Assembly (NCBI GenBank): GCA_019749805.1
Contig: JAIEPH010000001.1
Span: 62,001 to 126,000 of the forward strand
From: Mycobacteriaceae bacterium
GTDB taxonomy: Bacteria; Actinomycetota; Actinomycetes; Mycobacteriales; Mycobacteriaceae
Direction of reading: 5' to 3'
DNA length: 64,000 nucleotides
Of the stretch, positions 24,697-33,358 are shown one piece after another. The notes under the pieces were generated by a model. It did not search any database. It was given only the letters and a program-made list of their open reading frames with translations, and had not been told where the DNA came from. Positions within the stretch are counted from its first letter, which is position 1, and every line of letters starts with the position of its first letter. Made by a program: the position numbers and the translations under genes.

Positions 24697-26859
24697 TCAG
24701 CTTGCCTTCTTCCAGCCACCGGCACCAGAGTCCTCCGACTCCGCGACCAGGTCCTCACCCACGAGGTACACCGTGGGCTTGCCCGCGATACCGGACTGCT
24801 CGACGTGCACGCACCGCAAATGCGATCCCATCGGCAGAATCACCTCGTCCTCCCCGGAGAAGTTCGAGATGCTCTTCACCGGCAGGCCTTCCCGCGTCCG
24901 CACGACCATGTAGTACGGCGGGTGCCCAGCGAACGCCGACGCGGTGGACTGCTTGGTCGTCGTGCTGGTCACCTTGCCCACCTCCATCCGCGATCCCACG
25001 GTGAACACCGACTCGATGTACTCCGCCGGCGTCCCCTTCCAGCCGCTGGGCACCCGCGTGCCGCGCACCACGGTCATCGGATTCATGTTCGGGTTGTGCT
25101 CGCGGAACTTGTCGAACGCCGACTCGATGCCCGAAACGACCGTCTTGATCGACCCCGACGGGGTTGCACCGTCGCGACCGCAAATCGCCGCGTTGATCGC
25201 GGTGTAGCTGCCCCCGGTGTAGGTCGTCAGCGCAGACTTCTCCTTGGCGTTGAGTTCCTTGGTGAAGAACGCCGAGTTCGCCGTGGTCAAGTCGCTGATC
25301 TCCGAGGTCTTCACCCCCGGTCCGCTGGTGGAGAAGCCCCACGCCTTGAGGTTGCCCGCACGCTGCGCGATGACCGCATAGTCGTCCGCGGTCTCCTTGC
25401 CCCAGGCGCGGATACCGCTGCGCCACAACGACTTGTGCTTCTCCGCCCCGAGGCTGTCCGGTGGGATCTTGTGATCGAAGTGCGGGATGACGCCGCCACC
25501 GCGCGTCGGGGTGCCCAGTGCGCGGCGATGCGCGGCCTCGTAGGCTTGCGCCGCTTCGGTGGCGCTTTTGCCCGCGGCCAAAGCCGCTGCGCGGGCCGTC
25601 TCGCCGGCGGCGACGGCCGCCTTGTCGCGCATCAGCTTCTTGTGCCGTTTGGTCGCGTCGTAGATGTCCGCGCGCACCGGGCCGGCACCCACCGAGTCGA
25701 CGAGCTTGCCACGGGCCTCGTCCATCTTGTCGTCGAGGAACTTCTGGTGCTGCTCGCCGGTCCAATGGTGTTCGGCGGCTTGACCGGCCAGCGCCATCAG
25801 GGCCTGTGATTTGATGTGGTGGGCCTGGGCTTCGGTGTCGGTCGCCCCCTCCTGCAGCGGCGGCAGCTCGGCGAGCATCGGGATCCGGCTGGCCTTGTTC
25901 AACGCCGCAGACTTGCCGCTGGCCGCGGCCACCCCGTGATAGACGCCGTCGCGCTTCTGCAGGATCAGGAAGTCCCCGGAGCCGCGGCGATGGATCGCCG
26001 TACCACCGTCGAGCAGCCGTCCTTCGACCTCCACCTCCCCGGACCCGGTCTCCATCAGGAACTTCCCGGGGGTGTAGACCGAGGCGTCGCGCACGGCCCC
26101 GGGGATCAGCGCCGGCTGCGGCCCCGCATCCAGGGCTCCGGCGGCCTCGGCTGCGACCGCCCGGTTCAACGACCGCGCCAACGCCTCCACGTCCTCGGCG
26201 CTCAGATTCGCGCAGTAGGCGTCGCGCTCCTCCTCCGGCAGGGTCGTGGCTACGCCGTACCTGGCGGCCACCACGTCGTCTTCTGCTGCCGGCACGGCCA
26301 GCTTGGCCTGCGCGTAGGCGGCCTTCGCCGCGTCGATGGCCTCGCTGGCTTCAGCGAGTTGCGTCATCTGCTCGGCGGTGAGCATGTCTTCCTCGCCAGA
26401 CCCCAACTCCTTGAGCAACTTTCGGCGCCGCGCCTGTTCCCGCGACACCGCCTTGCGGGCGTCCTCGACGCCCTTCTCCGCCGCAGCGAGCGCCTCCTGC
26501 GCAGCATCGAGCGCCTGTTGCTCCGGCGTGATCTGCGGCCCGGCCAGCGCGACCTGTTCAGCCTTGGCCGCCGCGATGAGCAGCCCCGCCGAGGGCGGGT
26601 TGGCGTGGGTGCTGGGCATCGGGAGATCCCCGAGTACCGACTCTTCAATGCCCATGGCCTTCATGAACTCCGGCAGGATGCTCGGCGGGGCGGACAGGAT
26701 CGCCTTCGCGGTGTCGACGAGCCCCAGTTCGGTGAGGTGGTCGACGACCTTCTTACGGGCCATCCGGCCGAGACGGCGATTTCCGTTGGCCTTGGCAGCA
26801 GCTCCGTAGCTTCCGCAGCCTGGGCATCGCCGCCCACCATGCTTCGTCGATCGGCACAC
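24697..26859 (-). CDS. putative ADP-ribosyltransferase toxin, multidomain
   Basis: 720 residues. Residues 1-85 form a Cys-containing domain (MCRS, RRCPGC, ANGNRR, KVVDHL, LGDLPMPS) shared with the WhiB-like protein downstream. About 110-200 is charged coiled coil; 200-460 is a long Ala-rich linker region. Residues about 535-705 read as an R-S-E class ADP-ribosyltransferase: YTGGSYTAIN, Arg599 in VVRG, TST at 631-633, and Glu670-Asp-Glu672 as the ExE motif. Such domains modify host proteins in secreted or injected toxins. No signal peptide is visible. GTG start with AAGGAGG 7 nt upstream. Promoter of the GCGACGGAAA type at 26900-26932. Confidence 0.75.
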   Translation of the reverse strand: MCRSTKHGGRRCPGCGSYGAAAKANGNRRLGRMARKKVVDHLTELGLVDTAKAILSAPPSILPEFMKAMGIEESVLGDLPMPSTHANPPSAGLLIAAAKAEQVALAGPQITPEQQALDAAQEALAAAEKGVEDARKAVSREQARRRKLLKELGSGEEDMLTAEQMTQLAEASEAIDAAKAAYAQAKLAVPAAEDDVVAARYGVATTLPEEERDAYCANLSAEDVEALARSLNRAVAAEAAGALDAGPQPALIPGAVRDASVYTPGKFLMETGSGEVEVEGRLLDGGTAIHRRGSGDFLILQKRDGVYHGVAAASGKSAALNKASRIPMLAELPPLQEGATDTEAQAHHIKSQALMALAGQAAEHHWTGEQHQKFLDDKMDEARGKLVDSVGAGPVRADIYDATKRHKKLMRDKAAVAAGETARAAALAAGKSATEAAQAYEAAHRRALGTPTRGGGVIPHFDHKIPPDSLGAEKHKSLWRSGIRAWGKETADDYAVIAQRAGNLKAWGFSTSGPGVKTSEISDLTTANSAFFTKELNAKEKSALTTYTGGSYTAINAAICGRDGATPSGSIKTVVSGIESAFDKFREHNPNMNPMTVVRGTRVPSGWKGTPAEYIESVFTVGSRMEVGKVTSTTTKQSTASAFAGHPPYYMVVRTREGLPVKSISNFSGEDEVILPMGSHLRCVHVEQSGIAGKPTVYLVGEDLVAESEDSGAGGWKKAS

Positions 26860-26899
26860 CGCGCGCCTCCTTCAGGGATGTCTTTGGCAGGTACACCCG

Positions 26900-26932
26900 G
26901 GTAGTACCGGCGCCGGGAGGCTTTTCCGTCGC
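26900..26932 (-). promoter_or_regulatory. shared promoter motif, site 1
   Basis: Minus strand GCGACGGAAA, 14 nt, then GGTACTACC, ending 40 nt before the ADP-ribosyltransferase start. The same two blocks with the same 14-nt gap occur at 32267-32299 and 63117-63149. Confidence 0.65.
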
Positions 26933-26974
26933 CACCGCCGGCAATCCGCCCGAAATTCGTCGCTGCCAGCCCTG

Positions 26975-26987
26975 ATGACACGTCCCG
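26975..26987 (-). repeat. dispersed intergenic element copy 4
   Basis: Minus-strand CGGGACGTGTCAT followed by CAGGGCTGG, between the lipoprotein gene (stop at 27120) and the ADP-ribosyltransferase promoter. Confidence 0.75.
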
Positions 26988-27064
26988 ACCCGCCGTCGGC
27001 GACCGGATCGCGCCGGCCCGCCGGGCACACCGCTCATCCCCGAGTAAGCCTCCAACCAGCACCA

Positions 27065-27077
27065 ACGACACGTCCCT
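27065..27077 (-). repeat. dispersed intergenic element copy 5
   Basis: Minus-strand AGGGACGTGTCGT followed by TGGTGCTGGT, 42 nt past the lipoprotein stop. Two copies thus lie within 110 nt. Confidence 0.7.
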
Positions 27078-27119
27078 GCGCCGTTGGTGCGCCTGCCGGG
27101 CAGGTGAGCGCGCTGCGGG

Positions 27120-27806
27120 CTACTGGCCGGCCACTCGGTCGGCGATCTGGCGGGCGATGCTGCCGGCCGCCGTGTCCTCGACGTCGTAGGAACACGTCAT
27201 CACGTCGGCCACGACGTTCACCGCGGCCGTCAAGGCCCGCTGGCAGGTCCAGCCGTCGCCGCTGCCTTGCTGCGGCGTGGTCATCGTCAGCATCGAGCCC
27301 TGGTCCTTGACCGGGGCGACCAGCCACACGACGTCGCCTTCCTGCGAGCCCGGGCTGTAGGTGTAGCGCCCGGTCCGCGCACACGCTCGCCAGGTGTCGG
27401 CCGAGCGGGTGAGGAACGCCGTAGCGGCGGCCGGCGACGGGAACTCGACGACGGCCTGGTGCGCCAGGTGCTCGAAGTCCTCACCTGCTTCGTGAAAGCT
27501 CTGGATGCGTATCGCCGTCCAGTCGGTGTCGCTGTAGACGTGTTCTTGGCCCACGCTGCCCGCAGCCAGGCACTCCGTCGGGTTCGTACGGCCACCGTCG
27601 TCGACCAACGTGCTTTGAGTGGTGTCGGGCACCATCGCGTCGGCGTTCATCGCCGTGTTGATCTCGTCGACTGTGAGCAGAAAGCTCTGCAGCGCAGTGG
27701 ATTCGCGTGCGGCCTCACCAGGATGGACGTCACCGGCCACGGTGGCGCTGCAGCCCGCCGCCGCACACACCGCGATGCCCGCCAAGGCAGCCACCACAAC
27801 GTTCAC
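27120..27806 (-). CDS. lipoprotein with PknH-sensor-like domain
   Basis: 228 residues. A signal peptide ends in a lipobox (AAAGCS, Cys19). The exported part (about 40-225) resembles the extracellular sensor domain of the kinase PknH and related mycobacterial lipoproteins: EINTAM near the start, ECLAA, spaced Cys at WRACA, WTCQRAL and MTCSYD, suggesting two disulfides. Such domains are cell-surface ligand or stress sensors of unclear ligand. GTG start 10 nt after the preceding gene. Last gene of the accessory minus-strand run that begins near 33790. Confidence 0.75.
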   Translation of the reverse strand: MNVVVAALAGIAVCAAAGCSATVAGDVHPGEAARESTALQSFLLTVDEINTAMNADAMVPDTTQSTLVDDGGRTNPTECLAAGSVGQEHVYSDTDWTAIRIQSFHEAGEDFEHLAHQAVVEFPSPAAATAFLTRSADTWRACARTGRYTYSPGSQEGDVVWLVAPVKDQGSMLTMTTPQQGSGDGWTCQRALTAAVNVVADVMTCSYDVEDTAAGSIARQIADRVAGQ

Positions 27807-27816
27807 CCTCGCGCCC

Positions 27817-28155
27817 TCAGTCCAGCAGCGTCACGTAGTCGTGCGCGCCGAACTCGAGGTGGTGGGTGCGCCCAAGGTCATCGGTCAGAGCGAGCAGGGG
27901 ACGACCGTTGAGGGGCACCGCCCGGTCGTCGGGGGTGATTCCGATGGCGGCGGTGGCATGCAAACCGTCAACCGTGCCGGTGGTGTCGGCGAACCGCACG
28001 CGCCGCCCGCGGTAGGCGACGGCGACGAGGTCACGCACCAGCACCCGCTTCGAGGAGACAGCACCTGAACCCATCGGCATGAAGTCTCCGGCCCCGCTAC
28101 CGCTCGCGCTGGCACCCGGGAGTGGACTCTCATTCGATGGCTGCATGGGTTCCAT
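27817..28155 (-). CDS. 112-aa protein of unknown function
   Basis: A Ser/Gly/Pro-rich N-terminus (about 1-35) is followed by a beta-rich part (RVLVRDLVAVAYRGRRVRFAD, cut here; then LHATAAIGITPDD and HHLEFGAHDYVTLLD). No family recognised. ATG at 28155 chosen over a longer frame to 28218 because it starts just after the stop of the small membrane protein and has GCAGG upstream. Tightly packed (7 nt and 10 nt gaps), so part of one operon with its neighbours. Confidence 0.6.
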   Translation of the reverse strand: MEPMQPSNESPLPGASASGSGAGDFMPMGSGAVSSKRVLVRDLVAVAYRGRRVRFADTTGTVDGLHATAAIGITPDDRAVPLNGRPLLALTDDLGRTHHLEFGAHDYVTLLD

Positions 28156-28162
28156 CCTGCAC

Positions 28163-28381
28163 TCACCGCAGGTTCTTGAAGGCGTCGAGGAAGGCCCAGC
28201 CGCCGCCGGCGCCCGCACTGCCTGCCGCGGCCACTACCGCCGCAGTCCAGATCAGCCGCTGAACACGGCGAATCAGCCGCAGCAGCGACAGCGCGCCGAG
28301 CACCCCCACCGCGCCCAACACCACCAGCAGCATGGGACTGGCCTCAATGCCGGCGCCATTCAGCAGATCGGTCATCGACAT
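28163..28381 (-). CDS. 72-aa two-helix membrane protein
   Basis: Two hydrophobic segments at about 17-34 and 44-68 with a basic connector (RLIRRVQR), so both ends are probably on the same side of the membrane. Ribosome site GGAGG lies 5 nt before the ATG at 28381, which supports this small gene strongly. Size and topology resemble holins or small transfer proteins, but nothing more specific can be said. It sits between a Cys-rich protein and the 112-aa protein in the same operon. Confidence 0.7.
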   Translation of the reverse strand: MSMTDLLNGAGIEASPMLLVVLGAVGVLGALSLLRLIRRVQRLIWTAAVVAAAGSAGAGGGWAFLDAFKNLR

Positions 28382-28434
28382 GCATTCCTCCTGAAATACG
28401 TTCTCGTGTAGAGCATTCGATTCGGCGCGGTGCG

Positions 28435-29133
28435 CTACGACGACGCTGCGGGCGGGATCGGTATTTGGTAGTGGGCGGCCAGCGTAGTCAGCACCGAACA
28501 CGGGGCCGCGACGGTGCATTCCGGCAGGAAGGTGCCTTCCCATTCGCCAGCCCAGATGCCGTGCGCGGTGACCGTGCATCCGGGGCAGGTGACCTCCTGA
28601 GCTGGGCAGGTCGCTCCGTACCCGTGGGCGTTGGCGACACCGATCTCCGCGCATTCCTCGCACACCGTCACCGCGGGGAGATGGCGGGAGGCGTGCCCGA
28701 GCAGCTGGGAGCGGTGTGAGGGACCGAGCCGATCCGCGCCCTGCCACAGGGCTGGGTCGTGGGCGATCGCGTCCAACAGCCGCTCGCCGACACCTTCACC
28801 GACAGCGCCTGCGATCGCCGCGGTGTCGAAGGCGTCGTGCGTGGTGAACGCGGCGATCTCCTCGTCGACGTCGCCGCGGTGCAGCGCCAGGATCCAGGCG
28901 CAGTCGGGGCAGCGCGGCGGGTACTCCAGGGCCGCGTCACGGCTGTAGGGCCCCCACGCGGTGGCGAGTTTGACCACCCGCCGGCACAGCGCAGCCGCAT
29001 GCGCCATGCGTGGATCTCCGCCGGCGGACTCCAGTGCCTCGCCAGCTGCCTCACCGGTCACGATGTGACGCTCCCCTCCGGAGACCCCGAAGACCAGCTC
29101 AGCGGTCGGCACGGGAACGTAATCAACACTCAA
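28435..29133 (-). CDS. Cys-rich soluble protein, probable zinc binding
   Basis: 232 residues. Several CxxC pairs: CPDC at about 77, CEEC at about 162, then C-x9-CPGC near 185. These could form two zinc sites. The middle is helical (FDTAAIAGAVGEGVGERLLDAI). Unknown family; it reads like phage or plasmid accessory proteins. I chose a TTG at 29133 because AGAGAGG lies 8 nt upstream and no ATG or GTG fits; the frame further upstream overlaps the XRE gene. Confidence 0.65.
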   Translation of the reverse strand: MSVDYVPVPTAELVFGVSGGERHIVTGEAAGEALESAGGDPRMAHAAALCRRVVKLATAWGPYSRDAALEYPPRCPDCAWILALHRGDVDEEIAAFTTHDAFDTAAIAGAVGEGVGERLLDAIAHDPALWQGADRLGPSHRSQLLGHASRHLPAVTVCEECAEIGVANAHGYGATCPAQEVTCPGCTVTAHGIWAGEWEGTFLPECTVAAPCSVLTTLAAHYQIPIPPAASS

Positions 29134-29201
29134 CGTCGAATTCCTCTCTGTTAGATCACTATTCGGTGAAAACCACGGCGCCCGGGCGGACCGTCGGCCG
29201 T

Positions 29202-29214
29202 GGGGACGTGCCAT
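29202..29214 (+). repeat. dispersed intergenic element copy 6
   Basis: GGGGACGTGCCAT followed by CACCGCTGGTCACC. The element overlaps the last codons and stop of the XRE-like gene (29214), which it reads in reverse. Confidence 0.75.
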
Positions 29215-29624
29215 CACCGCTGGTCACCGAGGGGGATCGCGTGCCAGCGCGTCCCCTCCGTGGCCGCCACAACCTCCCGCGGGAACTCCCGCGGACCACT
29301 GGGCGCCGACAACGTCCGACAACCCTTGCCCCGCCCGCTGCGCTGACACAGGAACCCACCGGTGACCTCACCGACCTGGTCCCGGGTGAAGAACCGCACC
29401 GGGAACCCCGTGAGCCGCGCCAGCGCGTCGAGCTGCTCCCAGCTCGGGTACAACTGCCCGGCCTCCCACTGGTCAACCGCGGGCTCCTGCACACCGCACG
29501 CCTCGTCGACCTCGGGGCCGTAGAGCGCCCGCATGTCCAGTGCCGCGGTGATCGCCCGCGGTGACACCAGACCGTCGCGCCACGCCTCGAACGGATCGCT
29601 CTGCCAGTCCACCTCAGCGCTCAT
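29214..29624 (-). CDS. XRE-like HTH protein
   Basis: 136 residues. An HTH region at about 40-80 (VQEPAVDQWEAGQLYPSW, then LDALARLTGFPVRFFT) is followed by a GFLCQRSGRGKGCR segment with two Cys. The pattern of an HTH followed by FPVRFF resembles phage and plasmid XRE regulators. Its ATG overlaps the stop of the DUF4031 gene as ATGA. The 3' end coincides with a dispersed element. Target unknown. Confidence 0.65.
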   Translation of the reverse strand: MSAEVDWQSDPFEAWRDGLVSPRAITAALDMRALYGPEVDEACGVQEPAVDQWEAGQLYPSWEQLDALARLTGFPVRFFTRDQVGEVTGGFLCQRSGRGKGCRTLSAPSGPREFPREVVAATEGTRWHAIPLGDQR

Positions 29625-29965
29625 GCCAGTCCTGCTTCCGTCTCGGTGACGACCGCGCCTTGGTGGCGGGCGTCGATGATGGCGACCGCCTCACGCCAGG
29701 TCACCTCCCTGGCCCCCAGGGAGACCGCGTGGCGACGCTTCGACTCGGTGACGTCGTAGTGCCAGTTCTCCGCAGCCCGGCTCCCCGGGCGCGCCTTGAT
29801 CGGCTTGCCGATCTTCACCGGGTCTTGAAACCAGCTGCGCCGCAACCCCAATCGTTGCGCGAAGGCGTGCAGCTCGTCTTGTGTGTCGGCGAACAGGTGC
29901 GACCAGGTGGTGTCGTGGCGACCGACGCGAGCCGGGATCCGTGCGTCGTCCACGTAGACGGTCAT
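29621..29965 (-). CDS. DUF4031-type protein
   Basis: 114 residues starting MTVYVDDARIPARVG, then WSHLFAD, LHAFAQRLGLRRSWFQD and HYDVTESKRRHAVSLGA. These are the landmarks of the DUF4031 family, small proteins common in actinobacterial phages and plasmids with a PIN-like or nuclease-like conserved Asp pair (VDDA). The biochemical role is unknown. ATG at 29965 overlaps the hydrolase stop (ATGA), and its own stop overlaps the XRE gene start. Confidence 0.8.
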   Translation of the reverse strand: MTVYVDDARIPARVGRHDTTWSHLFADTQDELHAFAQRLGLRRSWFQDPVKIGKPIKARPGSRAAENWHYDVTESKRRHAVSLGAREVTWREAVAIIDARHQGAVVTETEAGLA

Positions 29966-30927
29966 GACGCCACTCCCGCCATGGCGGCCACCGCCACTGC
30001 TGACCGCGCGGCGACAGCCACGTGCACCCCGACGTCGTCGAGGCCGGCGGCTCGCCGAATGGCTTGATGGACGACCTGCGCGGCGTCCTGAGGGAGCATG
30101 TGTCCGGCGCCGGGGACGTGCACGTGCTCCGCCCCCGGGATCGCCGCCGCCAAGTCCCGGGCATGCACCGCCGGTGTCATGGGGTCGGCCCCGCCGCTGA
30201 GCACCACGGTGCGCGCCCGGATGGACGCCAGCATCGGATATTGGTCGTAGTCCCGCAGCGCGGGCAGAAACCCCACCGCGGTGGCCACCGACACCGCGGC
30301 CAGAGCGTCGGCAGCCACCGCGGCCAACGTCGCCGCCGACGCACCGCGGCGCCATCTGCTCAACGTGGCGCACAACGGGCCCACCATCGCCCTGACCGCC
30401 TGCTCGGGCGCGACGCCGGCCATCGAGACCAGCGCCGCGGTCGCCGGGGTCCCCAGAAGCCGTCCCATTCCGCGCTGCCGCAGCTTGCCCGCGGCGGTGG
30501 CCACCAACACCAGTCCCGCCGGTTCCACCGGCCGCCGGCCGGCGGACAGGCCGAGATACCCCAGCGCGGCCATGCCACCCATGCTGTGACCCACCAGCGT
30601 CACCGTCCCACCGACCTGGCAGGCCGCCAGGACCTGCGCGAGGTCCTCGGCGAGCCGCTCGATGCGGTAGGTGCTCATCGGCGCCTGCCCGGAGCGGCCA
30701 TGTCCGCGATGGTCGTAGCTGATGACCCGCACCGCGGGCCCGTACCGGCTCACCAGGTAGTCGACCTGGCGGCCCCAGCACACCTGCGACAGGCACAGCC
30801 CGTGCAAGAAGACCACGGTGCGCTCCGCGCCTCTCGGTCCGTGATCACGCACCGCGAGCACCACGCCGTCATCTGTGATGACACTGATCTCGCGTCGTTG
30901 ACCGGTCTGCACACAGTCACCATTCAC
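29962..30927 (-). CDS. alpha/beta hydrolase
   Basis: 321 residues. FLHGLCLS forms the oxyanion loop, GHSMGG holds the nucleophile Ser, GGADPMTP the acid, and GAGHMLP the catalytic His. HGPRG and DHRGHGRSG are further family marks. It is probably an esterase or lipase-like enzyme; the substrate cannot be read. GTG at 30927 is 7 nt from AGGAGG; a GTG two codons earlier sits too close to it. An odd member of an otherwise phage-like operon, overlapped by the DUF4031 gene. Confidence 0.85.
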   Translation of the reverse strand: MNGDCVQTGQRREISVITDDGVVLAVRDHGPRGAERTVVFLHGLCLSQVCWGRQVDYLVSRYGPAVRVISYDHRGHGRSGQAPMSTYRIERLAEDLAQVLAACQVGGTVTLVGHSMGGMAALGYLGLSAGRRPVEPAGLVLVATAAGKLRQRGMGRLLGTPATAALVSMAGVAPEQAVRAMVGPLCATLSRWRRGASAATLAAVAADALAAVSVATAVGFLPALRDYDQYPMLASIRARTVVLSGGADPMTPAVHARDLAAAIPGAEHVHVPGAGHMLPQDAAQVVHQAIRRAAGLDDVGVHVAVAARSAVAVAAMAGVAS

Positions 30928-30938
30928 GGCCACACCTC

Positions 30939-31814
30939 CTACACCGCTGCCTTCATACGCGTTGCCGCGCCCGACATTTCATCGCCGACGGCCCCGGCCG
31001 ACTGCACTGCGTCCAACGCGGCCGACAGGTCTGCAACGGCCTTGTTCGCCGCCGCAACCGGGTTGGCGTATCCCACGGTGATGCGATGGGCCACGCGCGC
31101 CACGTTTCCGTGCGCTGCCACCAGGGCGGCGATCTCGCGCAACGCTTGCAGGCCGATCGCTCCGGGCCGAGGCGGCTTGGCCTCCGACGTCCAGTCGATG
31201 GGTGCACCCAACATGTCTTGGACAAGTGCCAGCCGTGCTTGCAGTTCCGAGGCATCCGGCAGCTCGGCGATCCGCCGAGCCAAGGCCTTGTCGAACTCCT
31301 CCCTGGCCTCCGCCCGTGCCGTCACCTTGGCTGCGGCGCGACCGGCGTCGAGGACCTCCGCGCGCAGCGTGTCGTAGCGAGCGAACACCGATCGCACTGC
31401 GTCCCAGGATGGTTCGTGGTCGACCTTGGCCGTCGCCGGGCAGTGAATGGCCATCCGGGTCACCGACCGACCGGGAGACATCAGCCCCCATCCCTCGGGC
31501 AGCTCACCGTCGCGCACGATCGCCGGATCGGACACGACCAGCCACCATTGGTGGCATTGATCTGCCCAGGCGTCGGCCTTGCCGGTCTTTCGTCCCAGCT
31601 CCGAAACCCAGTCCGATCGCGACACCTTGACCTCGTGGCCGATCAGCTGGCGCCCGCTGGTGGTGGTGAACCCGACGTACACCGCATCACAGCGACGCCC
31701 CGCCCCATACCCACCGTTCATGCCGACCTCGGGAACGAAGATCCCACCGGGAAGACGCCGAGACGGCTCGATGTAGTGGCGGCGCAGCCGGCTCAACAAC
31801 ACCTCCGCCGTCAT
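30939..31814 (-). CDS. PD-(D/E)XK nuclease-like protein
   Basis: 291 residues. Residues about 30-110 carry CDAVYVGF, a strand, then IGHEVKVSRSDW, a D...ExK arrangement of restriction-like nucleases, as in MmcB-like and phage proteins of the same layout (GHEVK-SRSDW, then HQWWLVV). The C-terminal half is a helical region. It might process DNA in replication, repair or transfer. ATG at 31814 with GAGGG upstream; a GTG at 31838 is possible. Follows a 127-residue gene after 30 nt. Confidence 0.65.
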   Translation of the reverse strand: MTAEVLLSRLRRHYIEPSRRLPGGIFVPEVGMNGGYGAGRRCDAVYVGFTTTSGRQLIGHEVKVSRSDWVSELGRKTGKADAWADQCHQWWLVVSDPAIVRDGELPEGWGLMSPGRSVTRMAIHCPATAKVDHEPSWDAVRSVFARYDTLRAEVLDAGRAAAKVTARAEAREEFDKALARRIAELPDASELQARLALVQDMLGAPIDWTSEAKPPRPGAIGLQALREIAALVAAHGNVARVAHRITVGYANPVAAANKAVADLSAALDAVQSAGAVGDEMSGAATRMKAAV

Positions 31815-31844
31815 CGCCGTACCCTCACGCGTGGACACGCGGGC

Positions 31845-32228
31845 CTACTTCACCACGGTCACGACGATGGGCAGCCAATTCCGCGGGGTGACAACCCATC
31901 TGCCGTCGCGGACCAGCTCGGCGAGTTCCTGGCACTGCTCGTCGGTGTCGACGTCCCACCCCTGGCCCAGCGAGTTGATCGGACCACGAACCCCCGCCCG
32001 CCAATCCAGCACGGTGTACTCCAGGGCACCTTCGCGGCGAAACGGCGCCTGCCGCGTGAGCACCGAGACCTCACCGGCGCGACCCCGGACCGTCCACCAC
32101 CGCCGTTCGGCGTCGAGCTTGACGCGCTGCCCGACGGCCATCTCCACCGGCTCCATTGGTTCGTTCTGGTAATGCCACCGCCGCGCAGACCGCTCGACGT
32201 TGGTGATCGTGTCCGTGTCCGTGCTCAT
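31845..32228 (-). CDS. 127-aa protein of unknown function
   Basis: Trp-rich small protein with a beta-rich middle (VGQRVKLDAERRWWTVRGR, VSVLTRQAPF, YTVLDWRAGVRG) suggesting a small barrel or SH3-like fold. No family recognised. ATG at 32228 overlaps the DUF5131 stop (ATGA), and GGAGGAG precedes it. A promoter motif shared with two other genes lies 38 nt upstream, inside the DUF5131 gene, so this gene may also be expressed on its own. Confidence 0.65.
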   Translation of the reverse strand: MSTDTDTITNVERSARRWHYQNEPMEPVEMAVGQRVKLDAERRWWTVRGRAGEVSVLTRQAPFRREGALEYTVLDWRAGVRGPINSLGQGWDVDTDEQCQELAELVRDGRWVVTPRNWLPIVVTVVK

Positions 32229-33358
32229 CGCTGCTCCTCCAGGCCGGTCATCGCTGCTTCTGCTGAGGTAGTACCGGCGCGCAGCCCCGTTTCCGTCGCC
32301 GCGGCCGGGTACTGATCCCAGGTACGCCCGTCGAGCACCCGCCCGGCGCGCAGCTTGCCCACCCGAACCGCGATCGTGTCGCGGTCGAGCAGCACCGTGG
32401 TGGCGGTGTGCTCCCCTGGCTCCAGCAGCCGCAGGCGTCCCCCGCGCGGGGCCGCGGTGTCGGGGGCGTTGTCGCGGATCGCCGGTGACCTCCGGGAACC
32501 GCCCGGGTAGTCGTAAGCGCGCCCGCAGGTGAAGCTGTCGTCGTCGACGACGGGGACTGGCAGATACTCGCCGAATTGCTTGAAGAAGAAGGGGATCTCA
32601 GCGTCGATGCACTCGTCGCGCACGCTGCGTGCCCAGTCTGGGTGCATGGGTCGTGCACCAGGCCCGGATTCCCCGCCGACGATGACCCAGTGCAGCACTT
32701 CTCTCACCCGTAGGCGACTGCCGTCCCAGGCGGGATGATCGGCCGGCGGTGTCCACGTGCGCAGGGCCTGGCGCAGACCGACGAGTTCCAGCAACGGCTC
32801 CATCGACAAGTAGCGCCGGGCGGCCGGGGTCGCCAGGAGGGCAGGGATGCGCCTGTCCGCCCAATACTGGCTCTCGATACTCACCCCGAGCCACACGTTG
32901 GGCAGGAACCGTCGGCTTAGATCCGGCGGGTACTGCTTGCGCGCCGGCCCGGTACCCACCAAGTTCAGCCAGTGGGAGTTGACGTCCTCCCAAAACCGGG
33001 GATTGTTCAGTAGCGCACGCATTCTCGCGTGCCTCTTGGTCAACACTTGGAATGTGTGGGCACCGGAGGAGGCCATGACCGCCCACACCCGGGCGATGTA
33101 GTCATCGGGCACCTCGGCGTGGAACAGGTCCCCGGTGGAGCAGACGAACACCTTCCTCGGCGCCCGCCAGCGCAACGGTTGATCGAGCCGGTCCGGCCAC
33201 AGCGTGACCTCAAATCCGTTGGGCCACGCCTTTGTTCCGGCGAACCGGTGAGCGTGCCGGGCGGCGTAGCAATGGTCACATCCCGGTGAGATCGGGGTGC
33301 ATCCGGTGACCACCGGCCATGTCGAGGTGGTCCATTCGATCTTGCTGCGCGCGCCCAT
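32225..33358 (-). CDS. DUF5131 / phage Gp37-like protein
   Basis: 377 residues. SKIEWTTSTWPVVTGCTPISPGCDHCYA at the N-terminus (described by its C-x6-C-x2-C spacing) and later FVCSTGDLFH, FQVLTKR, WLGVSIE, SMEPLLE and VIVGGESGPGARP are the landmarks of the DUF5131 family, common in phages and plasmids and possibly radical-SAM-related by its Cys cluster. Function is unknown. ATG at 33358 overlaps the preceding stop. The C-terminal 100 residues extend beyond the conserved part and contain promoter motif site 2. Confidence 0.85.
   Translation of the reverse strand: MGARSKIEWTTSTWPVVTGCTPISPGCDHCYAARHAHRFAGTKAWPNGFEVTLWPDRLDQPLRWRAPRKVFVCSTGDLFHAEVPDDYIARVWAVMASSGAHTFQVLTKRHARMRALLNNPRFWEDVNSHWLNLVGTGPARKQYPPDLSRRFLPNVWLGVSIESQYWADRRIPALLATPAARRYLSMEPLLELVGLRQALRTWTPPADHPAWDGSRLRVREVLHWVIVGGESGPGARPMHPDWARSVRDECIDAEIPFFFKQFGEYLPVPVVDDDSFTCGRAYDYPGGSRRSPAIRDNAPDTAAPRGGRLRLLEPGEHTATTVLLDRDTIAVRVGKLRAGRVLDGRTWDQYPAAATETGLRAGTTSAEAAMTGLEEQR
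32267..32299 (-). promoter_or_regulatory. shared promoter motif, site 2
   Basis: Minus strand GCGACGGAAA, 14 nt, GGTACTACC, ending 38 nt before the start at 32228. It lies inside the 3' end of the DUF5131 gene. Confidence 0.6.
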
